DNA of 64,000 nt from SIG307 sp964609025 (GTDB lineage Bacteria; Bacillota; Clostridia; Lachnospirales; Lachnospiraceae), in assembly GCA_964609025.1 (NCBI GenBank), contig CAZSQM010000005.1, forward strand, positions 1 to 64,000. The letters run 5' to 3'. Shown piece after piece: positions 1 through 8,668 of the stretch (position 1 is the first letter of the stretch; the number at the start of each line of letters is the position of its first letter). The notes beneath the pieces are model-generated. The model searched no databases. It was given only the letters and a program-made list of their open reading frames with translations, and was not told the origin of the DNA. Made by a program: the position numbers and the translations under genes.

Positions 1-32
1 ATTCTTCTTTCATATGATTCAAACAAAGCCAT
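1..32 (-). CDS. GGGtGRT-type protein, N-terminus only (partial)
   Basis: Ten codons of a minus-strand gene run off the left edge. They read MALFESYERRI, which from memory matches the usual start of the GGGtGRT family. That family commonly lies directly downstream of a NifU-like scaffold gene in Clostridia, as here. A strong ribosome site (AGGAGGA on the minus strand, 41-47) sits 8 bases before the ATG at 30-32. The family's function is not established. Identification rests on a very short segment plus the neighbour, so it is tentative. Confidence 0.6.
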   Translation of the reverse strand, partial: MALFESYERR

Positions 33-64
33 GATATGTATCCTCCTGATTTATTCTGATTCGA

Positions 65-757
65 TTATTCCTTTCTCGGGTCGATAATCTTAACGGCGTC
101 TGCCACACGACCATACTGACCCTTTGCCTTCTCGTAAGCGGTGTTCGGATCGTCACCCTTCTTGATGAAGTCCGTCATCTTTCCAAGGCTTACGAACTGA
201 TAACCGATAATCTGATCGTCTGCGTCAAGAGCGATACCGGTTACATAACCCTCTGCCATCTCTAAGTAACGAGGTCCCTTCTTTAACGTACCGTACATGG
301 TGCCGACCTGGGAACGAAGACCCTTACCGAGATCCTCAAGACCTGCGCCAACCGGAAGACCTTCCTCGGAAAATGCGCTCTGGGAACGGCCGTAAACAAT
401 CTGTAAGAACAGCTCTCTCATTGCGGTATTGATTGCGTCACAAACAAGGTCGGTATTTAATGCTTCCATTACCGTAAGACCCGGCAAAATCTCGGAAGCC
501 ATCGCTGCGGAATGGGTCATACCGGAACATCCGATGGTTTCTACTAATGCCTCCTGAATGATACCATCCTTTACGTTTAAGGTCAGCTTACATGCACCCT
601 GCTGCGGAGCACACCAGCCGATACCGTGTGTTAAACCGGAAATGTCCTTTACTTCCTTTACCTGTACCCACTTTGCTTCCTCCGGGATCGGGGCTGCGCC
701 GTGATGTACGCCCTGCGCTACCGGGCACATCGTTTCTACTTCATGTGAATAAATCAT
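65..757 (-). CDS. NifU-like iron-sulfur cluster scaffold-type protein
   Basis: A 230-residue cytoplasmic protein resembling the NifU/IscU-like scaffolds found next to GGGtGRT genes in Clostridia. Visible features are a Cys in the context GWCAPQQGACKL near residue 48 and another in the context ETIGCSGMTHSAAMASE near residue 77, typical of the scaffold fold. The open frame extends 25 codons further, but the ATG at 757 is chosen because AAAGGAG stands 7-8 bases before it. The downstream partial gene begins about 33 bases after the stop, so the two are probably co-transcribed. A role in Fe-S assembly or carriage is inferred from family and pairing. The ligand set differs from classical IscU, so a different role is possible. 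Confidence 0.75.
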   Translation of the reverse strand: MIYSHEVETMCPVAQGVHHGAAPIPEEAKWVQVKEVKDISGLTHGIGWCAPQQGACKLTLNVKDGIIQEALVETIGCSGMTHSAAMASEILPGLTVMEALNTDLVCDAINTAMRELFLQIVYGRSQSAFSEEGLPVGAGLEDLGKGLRSQVGTMYGTLKKGPRYLEMAEGYVTGIALDADDQIIGYQFVSLGKMTDFIKKGDDPNTAYEKAKGQYGRVADAVKIIDPRKE

Positions 758-952
758 GCCTAGACTCCTTTCAATCCATCTTGCAATATTAGCGGAGGCA
801 TTTTGCGGCAAAGAATGTGATAACTTTAACAAACTGTTTCACTCTTCTTTGTCACACCCGCAACCGCTCCTCTCCTATTCTCTCACAAAAAAGCGATTTC
901 GTCTATACCTTTTTTGTCAAAATTTCAGTTTTTGTCGTTTGCATTTGTAGTG

Positions 953-981
953 TTGCGATGTTACTGCTGCTGTGCTACAAT
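953..981 (+). promoter_or_regulatory. Predicted sigma-A promoter of the dCMP deaminase gene
   Basis: TTGCGA (953-958), a 17-base spacer and TACAAT (976-981), with TGC just before the -10 box giving an extended -10. It lies 70 bases before the start codon at 1052. The 758-1051 interval separates divergent genes; I found no equally good promoter for the minus-strand scaffold gene. Confidence 0.65.
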
Positions 982-1051
982 AAAGAAAGGAACTATTTCC
1001 CTGCGGTAAACAAAGCAGAGGAACAATAAAGTGAACATGAACGGAGGAGCT

Positions 1052-1531
1052 ATGAAGAAACAGGATTACTTAAAATGGGATGAATATTTTATGGGAATCG
1101 CCATGCTTTCCGCAATGCGGAGCAAAGACCCGAACACCTGCGTGGGCGCCTGTATCGTCAGCACAGACAACAAAATTCTTTCGGTCGGCTATAACGGAAT
1201 GCCGGCAGGCTGCTCCGATGACGAATACCCCTGGGAACGGGAAGGAAACGCTCTTGAAACCAAATACTTCTACGTCTGCCACGCAGAACTGAATGCCATC
1301 CTGAACTATACCGGCGTCAACATGCGCGGTGCAAAGGTGTACACTACGCTTTTCCCTTGCAACGAATGTACCAAGGCCCTGATTCAGACCGGTATCTCCG
1401 AAGTTATCTACCATTCGGACAAATATGCGGAAACCGATTCCGTAAGAGCCTCCAAGCGGATGTTTGACTCAGCCGGCGTTGTATACCGCAAATATCAGCC
1501 GATTAACCGCCTGATTACGATTCCGCTGTAA
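1052..1531 (+). CDS. comEB: Deoxycytidylate (dCMP) deaminase
   Basis: A 159-residue zinc enzyme that deaminates dCMP to dUMP, feeding dTMP synthesis. The deaminase signatures are both present: CHAE (Zn ligand His and catalytic Glu, followed by LNAI) and PCNEC (two Zn-ligand Cys). The upstream GTG of the open frame is rejected because GGAGGA lies 3 bases before the ATG at 1052. The gene stands alone between its own promoter and a hairpin terminator. Length and motifs fit the ComEB/dCMP deaminase family well. The gene symbol follows Firmicutes usage; a role in competence is not implied. Confidence 0.92.
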   Translation: MKKQDYLKWDEYFMGIAMLSAMRSKDPNTCVGACIVSTDNKILSVGYNGMPAGCSDDEYPWEREGNALETKYFYVCHAELNAILNYTGVNMRGAKVYTTLFPCNECTKALIQTGISEVIYHSDKYAETDSVRASKRMFDSAGVVYRKYQPINRLITIPL

Positions 1532-1538
1532 ATTTAAA

Positions 1539-1577
1539 GGGGCTGATCGCTTTCGGCGACAGCCCCCTCTTTTCTTT
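1539..1577 (+). terminator. Intrinsic terminator after dCMP deaminase
   Basis: GGGGCT (1539-1544) pairs with AGCCCC (1561-1566), with TCGC/GCGA pairing inside, followed by a pyrimidine-rich T tract. It sits between converging genes and may act for the minus-strand gene too. Confidence 0.8.
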
Positions 1578-1801
1578 TATTCCTTGCGTAACCTTGCCGG
1601 ATAATTCGGCAGTTTCCCGTCGACAGCAAAAATGTCGTCGTCCTCCAACATTTTCTTTCCCATGCAGATGATGCATTTGGTTTCACCGTACCCCTTGCAG
1701 AAGCCGCATACCTTGTTTCTGTTCAACGGGTTTGTCTTTTCACCGAAGCAAACCACACATACCGAAATTCCTTTCCCGTCACACTGCGGACACTTTTTCA
1801 T
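1577..1801 (-). CDS. Small CxxC zinc-ribbon-like protein
   Basis: A 74-residue protein with four CxxC pairs (CPQC, CVVC, CGFC, CIIC) in a spacing like the DnaJ Cys-rich zinc domain (CxxCxGxG-like), followed by an acidic tail. It lacks a J domain. The ATG at 1801 is preferred to the in-frame ATG seven codons upstream because GGGAGG lies 9 bases before it. It follows purB by 43 bases and is likely the last gene of that run. A zinc-binding or redox chaperone role is a guess from composition; the true function is unknown. Confidence 0.65.
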   Translation of the reverse strand: MKKCPQCDGKGISVCVVCFGEKTNPLNRNKVCGFCKGYGETKCIICMGKKMLEDDDIFAVDGKLPNYPARLRKE

Positions 1802-1844
1802 TGCCTCATGCCTCCCTTTCATGTCACAATGGCTCTGCCATGAA

Positions 1845-3278
1845 TTAAACGTTAATCACCGAAGTCATTCCCAAGACTTCTTTATTCGCCTCCAGAATCG
1901 GAGTTACCACATCCCTGATAAACTCCTCCGTCTGCTCTTTCGCACATCCGGTATAACGCTCCGGCTTCATTGCCTTTTGCAAATCTTCCAGACTCAGATT
2001 AAATGCCGGATCCGCCGCAATCAGCTCCAACAGATTGTTTTCCATGCCGCGCTCCTTTACATTTCTGCCGGCCTCCATGGAAAGGGTACGAATCTTTTCA
2101 TGCAGCTCCTGACGGTCGCCGCCTGCCTTTACCGCGTCCATCATAATGTTTTCCGTCGCCATAAACGGAAGCTCTGCCATAATGTGCTTCTCAATTACCT
2201 TCGGATACACTACGATGCCGTCCGCCACATTCAGATACAAATCCAGAATGCCGTCCACCGCCAGAAACGCTTCCGGTACGGAAAGGCGCTTATTGGCGGA
2301 ATCGTCCAGAGTGCGCTCAAACCACTGGGTTGCACTGGTAATCGCCGGATTGATTACGTCTGCCATGACATAGCGGGATAAGGAAGCAATACGCTCGCTC
2401 CGCATCGGATTTCTCTTATAAGCCATTGCGGAAGAACCGATCTGATTCTTCTCAAAAGGCTCTTCAACCTCCTTTAAATGCTGCAACAGACGGATGTCGT
2501 TGGAAAACTTGTGGGCGCTTGCCGCAATTCCCGCCAGAACATTCACCACGCGGGTATCCATCTTTCTGGAATAGGTCTGACCGGACACCGGGAAGCAGGA
2601 GGCAAACCCCATCTTTTTCGCAATGCGGTCCTCCAGTTCCTTAATCTTTGCATGATCGCCCTCAAACAGTTCCAAAAAGCTCGCCTGCGTCCCGGTCGTT
2701 CCCTTGGAACCGAGCAAACGCATGGAGGAAATCATATGGTCCACATCCTCCAAATCAAGCAGAAGCTCCATAATCCAGAGGGTTGCACGCTTTCCCACCG
2801 TCGTCGGCTGCGCCGGCTGAAAGTGGGTAAATGCCAGAGTCGGAAGCGCACGGTACTCCATCGCAAACTCAGAAAGCACATGAATTACATTTAACAGTTT
2901 TTTCCGAACCAGCTTCAGGCCCTCGGTCATTACAATAATGTCTGTGTTATCGCCGACATAACAGGAGGTTGCTCCAAGGTGGATAATCCCCTTTGCCTTC
3001 GGACACTGCACGCCGTATGCGTAAACATGGGACATAACGTCATGCCGCACCAGCTTTTCCCGTTCCTTTGCCACATCATAATTGATATCCTCTGCGTGTT
3101 CCTTCAACTCCGCAATCTGTTCCTCCGTCACGGGAAGTCCCAGCTCGTGCTCTGCCTCTGCAAGCGCAATCCAGAGCTTTCTCCAGGTTTTAAACTTCAT
3201 ATCCGGAGAAAAGATATACTGCATCTCCTTGCTTGCGTAACGCTCCGACAACGGGCTTACATATCTGTCCTCTGCCAT
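1845..3278 (-). CDS. purB: Adenylosuccinate lyase
   Basis: A 477-residue cytosolic enzyme of the fumarase/aspartase superfamily. It removes fumarate from SAICAR (IMP synthesis) and from adenylosuccinate (AMP synthesis). Visible motifs are THFQPAQ with the catalytic-region His near residue 152, and the flexible loop signature GSSAMAYKRNP near 281-291 with the catalytic Ser. Length is normal for the family. It lies 49 bases downstream of purC, whose product makes one of its substrates, so the two are very probably one transcript. A short GC-rich stem lies between them. Confidence 0.95.
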   Translation of the reverse strand: MAEDRYVSPLSERYASKEMQYIFSPDMKFKTWRKLWIALAEAEHELGLPVTEEQIAELKEHAEDINYDVAKEREKLVRHDVMSHVYAYGVQCPKAKGIIHLGATSCYVGDNTDIIVMTEGLKLVRKKLLNVIHVLSEFAMEYRALPTLAFTHFQPAQPTTVGKRATLWIMELLLDLEDVDHMISSMRLLGSKGTTGTQASFLELFEGDHAKIKELEDRIAKKMGFASCFPVSGQTYSRKMDTRVVNVLAGIAASAHKFSNDIRLLQHLKEVEEPFEKNQIGSSAMAYKRNPMRSERIASLSRYVMADVINPAITSATQWFERTLDDSANKRLSVPEAFLAVDGILDLYLNVADGIVVYPKVIEKHIMAELPFMATENIMMDAVKAGGDRQELHEKIRTLSMEAGRNVKERGMENNLLELIAADPAFNLSLEDLQKAMKPERYTGCAKEQTEEFIRDVVTPILEANKEVLGMTSVINV

Positions 3279-3327
3279 TCTATCCGCCTTTCTTCCGCCG
3301 CTGCGGGCGGCCTTTCATTTTTCGTTT

Positions 3328-4032
3328 TTATATTCCAAGACGCTTAAAGACTTCCTGATAAGCGTCCTCTACATTGCCCAGATCCCGGCGGAAGCGGTCC
3401 TTATCCAGCTTCTCATGGGTCGTTACATCCCAAAGTCTGCAGGTATCCGGAGAAATCTCGTCCGCAAGAATAATCTCGCCGTGGAATCTGCCGAACTCAA
3501 TTTTAAAATCAATCAGTTCCAGACCGCAGGCAAGGAACGTCTTACAAAGCACCTCGTTCACCCGAAAAGCATACTTTGTAATCGTATCAATTTCCTCTCT
3601 CGTTGCCGCGCCGATTGCAACCGCATAATAATCGTTAATCATCGGGTCGCCCAGCGCGTCGTCCTTATAGGAAAACTCCAGGGTCGGGCAAAGAAGCTTT
3701 CTGCCTTCCTCAATACCGAGCTTTTTCGCAAAGCTGCCGGCGGAAACATTACGGATAATTACCTCCAACGGTACAATCGACACACGCTTTACTGCGGTTT
3801 CCCTGTCGCTTAATTCCTCAATAAAGTGGGTCGGAACGCCCTCCTTTTCCAAAATCCGCATCATGTGATTGGACATCTTGTTATTGATTACGCCCTTGCC
3901 GGAAATCGTACCTTTCTTCAAGCCGTTAAATGCCGTGGCGTCGTCCTTGTAGTCCACAATCACAATGTCCTCATTGTCGGTTGCGTATACCTTTTTTGCT
4001 TTTCCTTCGTAAATCTGTTCCTTCTTTACCAT
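3328..4032 (-). CDS. purC: SAICAR synthetase (phosphoribosylaminoimidazole-succinocarboxamide synthase)
   Basis: A 234-residue enzyme joining aspartate to CAIR with ATP in purine synthesis. The N-terminal YEGKAKKVY motif and the SPDTCRLWD segment near the C-terminus are characteristic, and the length is typical of bacterial PurC. It precedes purB on the same strand. No purine riboswitch is seen in the 49-base gap to the upstream gene, so it is probably read from a promoter further upstream in the deoD-purB run. Confidence 0.95.
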   Translation of the reverse strand: MVKKEQIYEGKAKKVYATDNEDIVIVDYKDDATAFNGLKKGTISGKGVINNKMSNHMMRILEKEGVPTHFIEELSDRETAVKRVSIVPLEVIIRNVSAGSFAKKLGIEEGRKLLCPTLEFSYKDDALGDPMINDYYAVAIGAATREEIDTITKYAFRVNEVLCKTFLACGLELIDFKIEFGRFHGEIILADEISPDTCRLWDVTTHEKLDKDRFRRDLGNVEDAYQEVFKRLGI

Positions 4033-4081
4033 ACCTAAATCCTCTCTTTATTTAATTATGTATTGCTTTATTTAACAGACC

Positions 4082-5602
4082 CTATCCCAGAGAAAGTACA
4101 ACCGTTGTAATACTTTCGCCCGGAAGGCTGACTGTATTCCCGCTTTGCAGTGCTCCGATATTCTCATACAGCACATTGTTGGAAGAATCCTCTATTCCGA
4201 GTACCGACTGATACAAATCGCTTCCGGTAATCTTGTACCCTTCCGCCGGAATCTGTAACGTCTTCTCCTCCTTGGAAAGATTAATTACTACCAGAACTAC
4301 CTGTTTGCCGTCCTCGCTCACATAAGCAGACGTCTTAAAATTCACGCCGCCTTCCATCGACGCTCCCACGCGGGTAAAACCCGGGCGGATAAACTCAGAA
4401 AAATGGCGCACTGCGTAATAATCCGCACACAAAATCCAGCCGTCCTCGTTTGCCTTCTTTCCGTTCTGGATACCGATTAATTCTCCCGACTCAAACTCCG
4501 CAGCATCGTTCGGCCAAACCGCACTCCAGTAAATGTAGGCATTCATGTCCGCCTGTACCATGGCATTGTTAATCAGCGCCGCCGTCTGTAAACCGCGTCC
4601 TCTGAAAAACTCCGTCTGCCAGCGCGCATAACCGTACTCGCCGAAATATTTCTCCAAATCCATGAAATTCCAAACAAAGGAATCGTACTTTACCGTATTA
4701 TTGTCTTCATCCGAATCGCCGCCGATATACAGATGATATCCGATTCCGTTAATACTCTCCGGCTCCGTTTCGATAATCTCTTTTACATAGCCGTACAGCT
4801 GCAACGGTTCACAGGTCATTGTTTCCGGTGCAATCAGCTTCGGTGCGTCCTCGCCGAATTCCTCGCAGAATGCGTTGTAAACCGCTAAAAACGCCTTAGA
4901 GTAGGAAGCATACGTCTCCGACTCCTCCTTTGCAAACTCACAGCCGTCATAGCTTGCTACGAAATCACACTCATTCTGAATGGAAACATAATCAATCTTA
5001 ACGCCCCAGTCACGGTAAAAATTCACGGAATCTACCCACCACTGGGCATATTCCTCGTACATATACGTGCCGTCCTCATGCTTTGCAAGCGTACCGCCGC
5101 CGTTAATACTGTGATTGGACTTTAAGTTTGCAGGCGGCGACCAGCAGCTGAGCAGTATCGTCGGCTCTTCTCCGTATTCTGCGGCGCGATCTACCGCAGC
5201 CTCATAGACCCGAACCATAGGACCGATATTCCCGGCAGTTCCTTCCATACTGTACGCATACTCATTTTTAAAGCGGATAATCGACAGCTTTGCGTCCGTA
5301 AACGCCGCGTCCAACAAACCGTTGGCGTTGTTGGTTCTGAACACCTGATCGGTGTACCAGGTAAATGCGCCTCCGAAGCCGTCAATCACCTGATGCTTCT
5401 CATCCAGCTTGAGCGTATACTGCAAATAATCCTCGTCTGCCGTATTGTCCTCCGCCTCCGGCGTTACCGAAGCCTCCGGTGCCGGCGTACTCTCTGTCGG
5501 CTCCGGTGTCTTTGTCGGTTCTTCCGTACCGCCCTGCCCGTTTCCGCAGGCAGCAAGCAGCAGTATGAACGAAAGCAAAAACAAACTCCTTACCTTTTTC
5601 AT
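4082..5602 (-). CDS. GH30-family glycoside hydrolase lipoprotein (glucuronoxylanase-like)
   Basis: A 506-residue secreted lipoprotein. Residues 1-18 are a signal peptide ending in the lipobox LAAC with lipidated Cys19, then a Thr/Glu/Pro linker to about residue 58 that would span the cell wall. The catalytic (beta/alpha)8 domain shows the GH30 acid/base in VSIQNE (Glu211) and the nucleophile in WQTEFF (Glu331). A C-terminal beta domain from about 415 is typical of GH30. Likely substrate is a xylan, possibly glucuronoxylan, judging from overall resemblance; subfamily cannot be settled by eye. Its position between hslO and purC, 34 and 49 bases away, is metabolically unrelated and suggests a late insertion into this run. 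Confidence 0.85.
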   Translation of the reverse strand: MKKVRSLFLLSFILLLAACGNGQGGTEEPTKTPEPTESTPAPEASVTPEAEDNTADEDYLQYTLKLDEKHQVIDGFGGAFTWYTDQVFRTNNANGLLDAAFTDAKLSIIRFKNEYAYSMEGTAGNIGPMVRVYEAAVDRAAEYGEEPTILLSCWSPPANLKSNHSINGGGTLAKHEDGTYMYEEYAQWWVDSVNFYRDWGVKIDYVSIQNECDFVASYDGCEFAKEESETYASYSKAFLAVYNAFCEEFGEDAPKLIAPETMTCEPLQLYGYVKEIIETEPESINGIGYHLYIGGDSDEDNNTVKYDSFVWNFMDLEKYFGEYGYARWQTEFFRGRGLQTAALINNAMVQADMNAYIYWSAVWPNDAAEFESGELIGIQNGKKANEDGWILCADYYAVRHFSEFIRPGFTRVGASMEGGVNFKTSAYVSEDGKQVVLVVINLSKEEKTLQIPAEGYKITGSDLYQSVLGIEDSSNNVLYENIGALQSGNTVSLPGESITTVVLSLG

Positions 5603-5636
5603 TTGACTCTTCCTCCTTATGTTATCTTATTAAAGC

Positions 5637-6524
5637 TCAACGCGCGCCCTCTTTCAGCTTCCGCAGTTCATCCACGGAAAAGGTATAGCTGCTGTTGCAG
5701 AACTGGCAGTTCGTCGTAATCGGCTCGCCATCCGCAATCATCCCATCTAACTCCGCCCCTCCGAGGCTGAGCAGCGCCTTTTCCACACGCTCTCTGGAAC
5801 AGTTGCAATAATACGAGGTCGGTATCTTATCCAATAGCTTTAAATGAAACCCGGCAAAAATGTATTCTAAAATTTCTTCCGGCGTCATTCCCTCCGCCAA
5901 CAGACCGGATACGGACGTAACCTCCGTCAGTTTCTGCTCCAGATGGGAAATTGCCTCCTCCGTTGCTTCCGGCATCAGCTGTATGATAAAGCCTCCTGCC
6001 TGCGCCACGGTATTGTCACGATTCATCAATACGCCCAGCGCCACCGAAGACGGCACCTGCTCCGAAGCCGCAAAATAGTAGGTTAAATCCTCCGCAATCT
6101 CACCCGAAATCAGCTTAATCTCACCGACGTAGGGCTCTTTTAACCCCAAATCCTTGATTACCCGGAGCATTCCCGTACCGACTGCGCCGCCGACGTCAAG
6201 CTTGCCCTCCCTGCTCGGCGGAAGCATCACGTCCGGATTCTGCACATACCCCTTCACCCGCGCCATAGAATCCGCGGTAACGGTCACGCTTCCAATCGGA
6301 CCATTCCCCAGAAGCTGCACCGTCAGTAAATCCTTTCTGCCTTTCATCATACTTCCCATCATTGCCGCGCCGGTCAGCAGACGTCCCAGTGCCGCCGTCG
6401 CTACCGGACTGGTGTTATGAAGTCTTCTGGCCTTTTCCACCAGATTTCTTGTCGTTGCGGCAAAGACACGAATCTGCCCGTCCGCGGCACTGCCGCGGAT
6501 GATATAATCCTGATATTCGCCCAT
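5637..6524 (-). CDS. hslO: Hsp33 redox-regulated chaperonin
   Basis: A 295-residue cytosolic holdase chaperone activated by oxidation. The C-terminal zinc switch is intact: CxC at Cys240/Cys242 and CxxC at Cys273/Cys276. The N-terminal domain has the family's LLTGAAMMGSMMKG and GNGPIG segments. Length is typical. It begins 12 bases after cdd and is probably translated from the same message as the nucleoside salvage genes. Confidence 0.93.
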   Translation of the reverse strand: MGEYQDYIIRGSAADGQIRVFAATTRNLVEKARRLHNTSPVATAALGRLLTGAAMMGSMMKGRKDLLTVQLLGNGPIGSVTVTADSMARVKGYVQNPDVMLPPSREGKLDVGGAVGTGMLRVIKDLGLKEPYVGEIKLISGEIAEDLTYYFAASEQVPSSVALGVLMNRDNTVAQAGGFIIQLMPEATEEAISHLEQKLTEVTSVSGLLAEGMTPEEILEYIFAGFHLKLLDKIPTSYYCNCSRERVEKALLSLGGAELDGMIADGEPITTNCQFCNSSYTFSVDELRKLKEGAR

Positions 6525-6536
6525 TGAAATCCTCTC

Positions 6537-7040
6537 TTACAAATTCTTTCCTGAAAAGCCGAACGGCAGCAGTTCCTCTAACGTATAAACCATATAATCC
6601 TCCTCGGAACGCGCCAGCACAATCAAAAACGTCTTAGGGTCGCAAAACTCTGCCATAACCTGCCTGCAAACACCGCAAGGAGTACAGTAGTCCTCTAACG
6701 TGTCCCCTTTGCCGCCGACAACGGCAATCGCAAGAAAATCCTTCTTTCCTTCGCTGACTGCTTTAAAAAACGCTGTACGCTCCGCACAGTTTGTCGGCGT
6801 ATACGCTGCGTTCTCTATGTTACAACCGCCGATAATCTCATTCTTTGCCGTCAAAAGCGCCGCACCTACCTTAAACCCGGAATAGGGTGCATATGCCTTT
6901 TGCCGATACTCGCATGCCACACGAATCAGCTTACGGCAAACAATATCGCTTACTGCATCCGGCAGCTTTTTCCCTGAATTTTTCACCGCCGGTACTCGTT
7001 TTTCATAAGGCTGTAAGCCTGTGTTTTCTTCTTCTGCCAT
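6537..7040 (-). CDS. cdd: Cytidine deaminase
   Basis: A 167-residue zinc enzyme deaminating cytidine and deoxycytidine. Active-site motifs are NCAER (Cys85 ligand, Glu87 catalytic) and PCGVC (Cys122, Cys125 ligands). Bacterial Cdd is usually about 130-140 residues; here there is an extra N-terminal stretch of roughly 30 residues before the conserved region. The start is supported by GAGGTG 5 bases upstream, so the extension looks real. It lies 9 bases after deoC in a deoD-deoC-cdd salvage operon. Confidence 0.93.
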   Translation of the reverse strand: MAEEENTGLQPYEKRVPAVKNSGKKLPDAVSDIVCRKLIRVACEYRQKAYAPYSGFKVGAALLTAKNEIIGGCNIENAAYTPTNCAERTAFFKAVSEGKKDFLAIAVVGGKGDTLEDYCTPCGVCRQVMAEFCDPKTFLIVLARSEEDYMVYTLEELLPFGFSGKNL

Positions 7041-7049
7041 AAAAACACC

Positions 7050-7703
7050 TCATTTCTCATTTTCCTTTATCAGCTTTACAATACGGCTTGTCCCAAGGCG
7101 CGACGCTCCGAGCGCAAGAAAACGCTCCGCGTCCTCAAGAGAGGCAATCCCTCCTGCTGCTTTCATCCGCACGCCTTCGCCGATATGCTTTGCAAAAAGC
7201 TCAATATCCGCAAACGTAGCCCCTGCCTTTGAGAAACCGGTCGAGGTCTTGATAAACTCCGCTCCCGCTTCGGTTACAACACGGCACAGCTCTATCTTTT
7301 CCGCCTCCGTCAGTAAGCAGGTTTCGATAATTACCTTTAAAAGCCTGCCGCCGCAGGCTGCTTTTACCGTCTTGATTTCCTCCAGTACAGCGGCATAATT
7401 GCCCTCTTTTACCCATCCGAGATTAATTACCATATCAATCTCGTCGGCACCGTTTGCTACTGCGTCCTTTGTTTCAAACTCTTTTACCGCCGTGGTATTG
7501 TACCCGTTCGGAAAGCCGATCACGGTACATACCGCCATTTTATCGCCCAGATATTCCTTCGCACGCTTCACATAAGACGGCGGAATACACACCGAAGCGG
7601 TCCGGTAAGCTACCGCCTCGTCGCAAATCTGCTTGATTTCTTCCCACGTTGCCGTCTGGGTAAGCAATGTATGGTCTACATACTTTGCAACTGTATTTTC
7701 CAT
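7050..7703 (-). CDS. deoC: Deoxyribose-phosphate aldolase
   Basis: A 217-residue class I aldolase splitting deoxyribose 5-phosphate into glyceraldehyde 3-phosphate and acetaldehyde. The Schiff-base lysine is Lys152 in FIKTSTGF, assisted by Asp90 in GADEID and Lys181 in MKAAGGI, all in the expected places. It lies 14 bases after deoD, whose product releases deoxyribose 1-phosphate. No phosphopentomutase gene is present in the window. Confidence 0.95.
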   Translation of the reverse strand: MENTVAKYVDHTLLTQTATWEEIKQICDEAVAYRTASVCIPPSYVKRAKEYLGDKMAVCTVIGFPNGYNTTAVKEFETKDAVANGADEIDMVINLGWVKEGNYAAVLEEIKTVKAACGGRLLKVIIETCLLTEAEKIELCRVVTEAGAEFIKTSTGFSKAGATFADIELFAKHIGEGVRMKAAGGIASLEDAERFLALGASRLGTSRIVKLIKENEK

Positions 7704-7717
7704 AAGCTCTCCAATCT

Positions 7718-8428
7718 TTATGCCAGCTCCAGCGCTACCTGCATCATGTCATGGAAACTGGTCTGTCTTTCTTCTGCCGAAAGTGCCTCTCCGGTATACA
7801 GGTGGTCGGAAATCGTCAACATACAAAGCGCCTGTTTTCCGGCATATGCCGCATTCAGATAAAGCGCCGCCGCCTCCATTTCCACGCAGAGAATGCCCAT
7901 TTTCTTCCAGCGGTCGTTGAACGTCTTATCCGCATGATAAAACACGTCCGAAGAAAGAATATTACCCACCGCAACCGGTAATTCCTTAGCCCTTGCGACC
8001 TCTACCGCACGTTGCAGCAAGTCGTAATCCGCAAGCGGGGCAATCGTCCCCGGAAGATTATACTGTGCCGCATAATTGCTGTTCGTAGAAGCACCCATGC
8101 CGATTACCAGATCCCGTAGCTTTACCTTGTCGGAAATGCCTCCTGCGGACCCGATGCGGATAATCCGGTCCACCTCATAAAAATGATATAACTCATAAGA
8201 GTAAATTCCAATGGACGGCATTCCCATGCCGCTCCCCATCACCGATACCCGTTTTCCGTGATAGGTACCGGTAAAGCCAAGCATATTACGCACGGTATTA
8301 AAGCAGGTCACATCCTCTAAATAGGTATCGGCAATAAACTTTGCCCGTAAAGGATCCCCCGGCAGTAACACTGTTTTTGCAATCTCTCCCTCTTTTGCCG
8401 CATTATGTGCGGTTGGTACTGCTGCCAT
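7718..8428 (-). CDS. deoD: Purine nucleoside phosphorylase
   Basis: A 236-residue hexameric-type PNP that splits purine (deoxy)nucleosides with phosphate. The phosphate-binding GDPLRAK motif is near residue 24-30, VEMEAAALY marks the ribose site, and the catalytic Asp lies in TISDH. It is the first gene of the salvage operon, with its own promoter 47 bases upstream. Length is standard for the DeoD family. Confidence 0.95.
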   Translation of the reverse strand: MAAVPTAHNAAKEGEIAKTVLLPGDPLRAKFIADTYLEDVTCFNTVRNMLGFTGTYHGKRVSVMGSGMGMPSIGIYSYELYHFYEVDRIIRIGSAGGISDKVKLRDLVIGMGASTNSNYAAQYNLPGTIAPLADYDLLQRAVEVARAKELPVAVGNILSSDVFYHADKTFNDRWKKMGILCVEMEAAALYLNAAYAGKQALCMLTISDHLYTGEALSAEERQTSFHDMMQVALELA

Positions 8429-8474
8429 CTTTTACTCCTTTCATTCCAAACGATTCTTTGTTCCACAACATTAT

Positions 8475-8503
8475 AGTATATACTGATTTTCAAAGGAAGT
8501 CAA
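8475..8503 (-). promoter_or_regulatory. Predicted promoter of the deoD operon
   Basis: On the minus strand TTGACT (8503-8498), 17 bases, TATACT (8480-8475): a near-consensus sigma-A promoter. It could drive everything from deoD to the CxxC protein gene at 1577, since no gap in that run exceeds 50 bases. Confidence 0.75.
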
Positions 8504-8525
8504 GGAGTTGTCTGTATATACCGAC

Positions 8526-8612
8526 AAAAAGGAAAGAGCTGTCGCAATCCGTCATTTCTGCATGTCTGAGCCTGTCAGCCTGCCAAAAATGTCCGTTGCC
8601 ACAGTTCTTTCC
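8526..8612 (-). terminator. Long-armed hairpin terminator after the chemoreceptor gene
   Basis: A 17-base arm (8531-8547) pairs with 8596-8612, with two mismatched positions and a 48-base apex. On the minus strand it is followed by CTTTTTG. It separates the ABC-importer/chemoreceptor transcript from the deoD promoter. Confidence 0.65.
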
Positions 8613-8668
8613 TCTTAATTTATTATGCCATTGTTTTTACCTTGAAAAGCAAAACCTCGAAAACCTTG

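Noticed and set aside
3978..4081. Purine riboswitch before purC
   Set aside because: The gap is 49 bases and shows no aptamer-like three-way junction.
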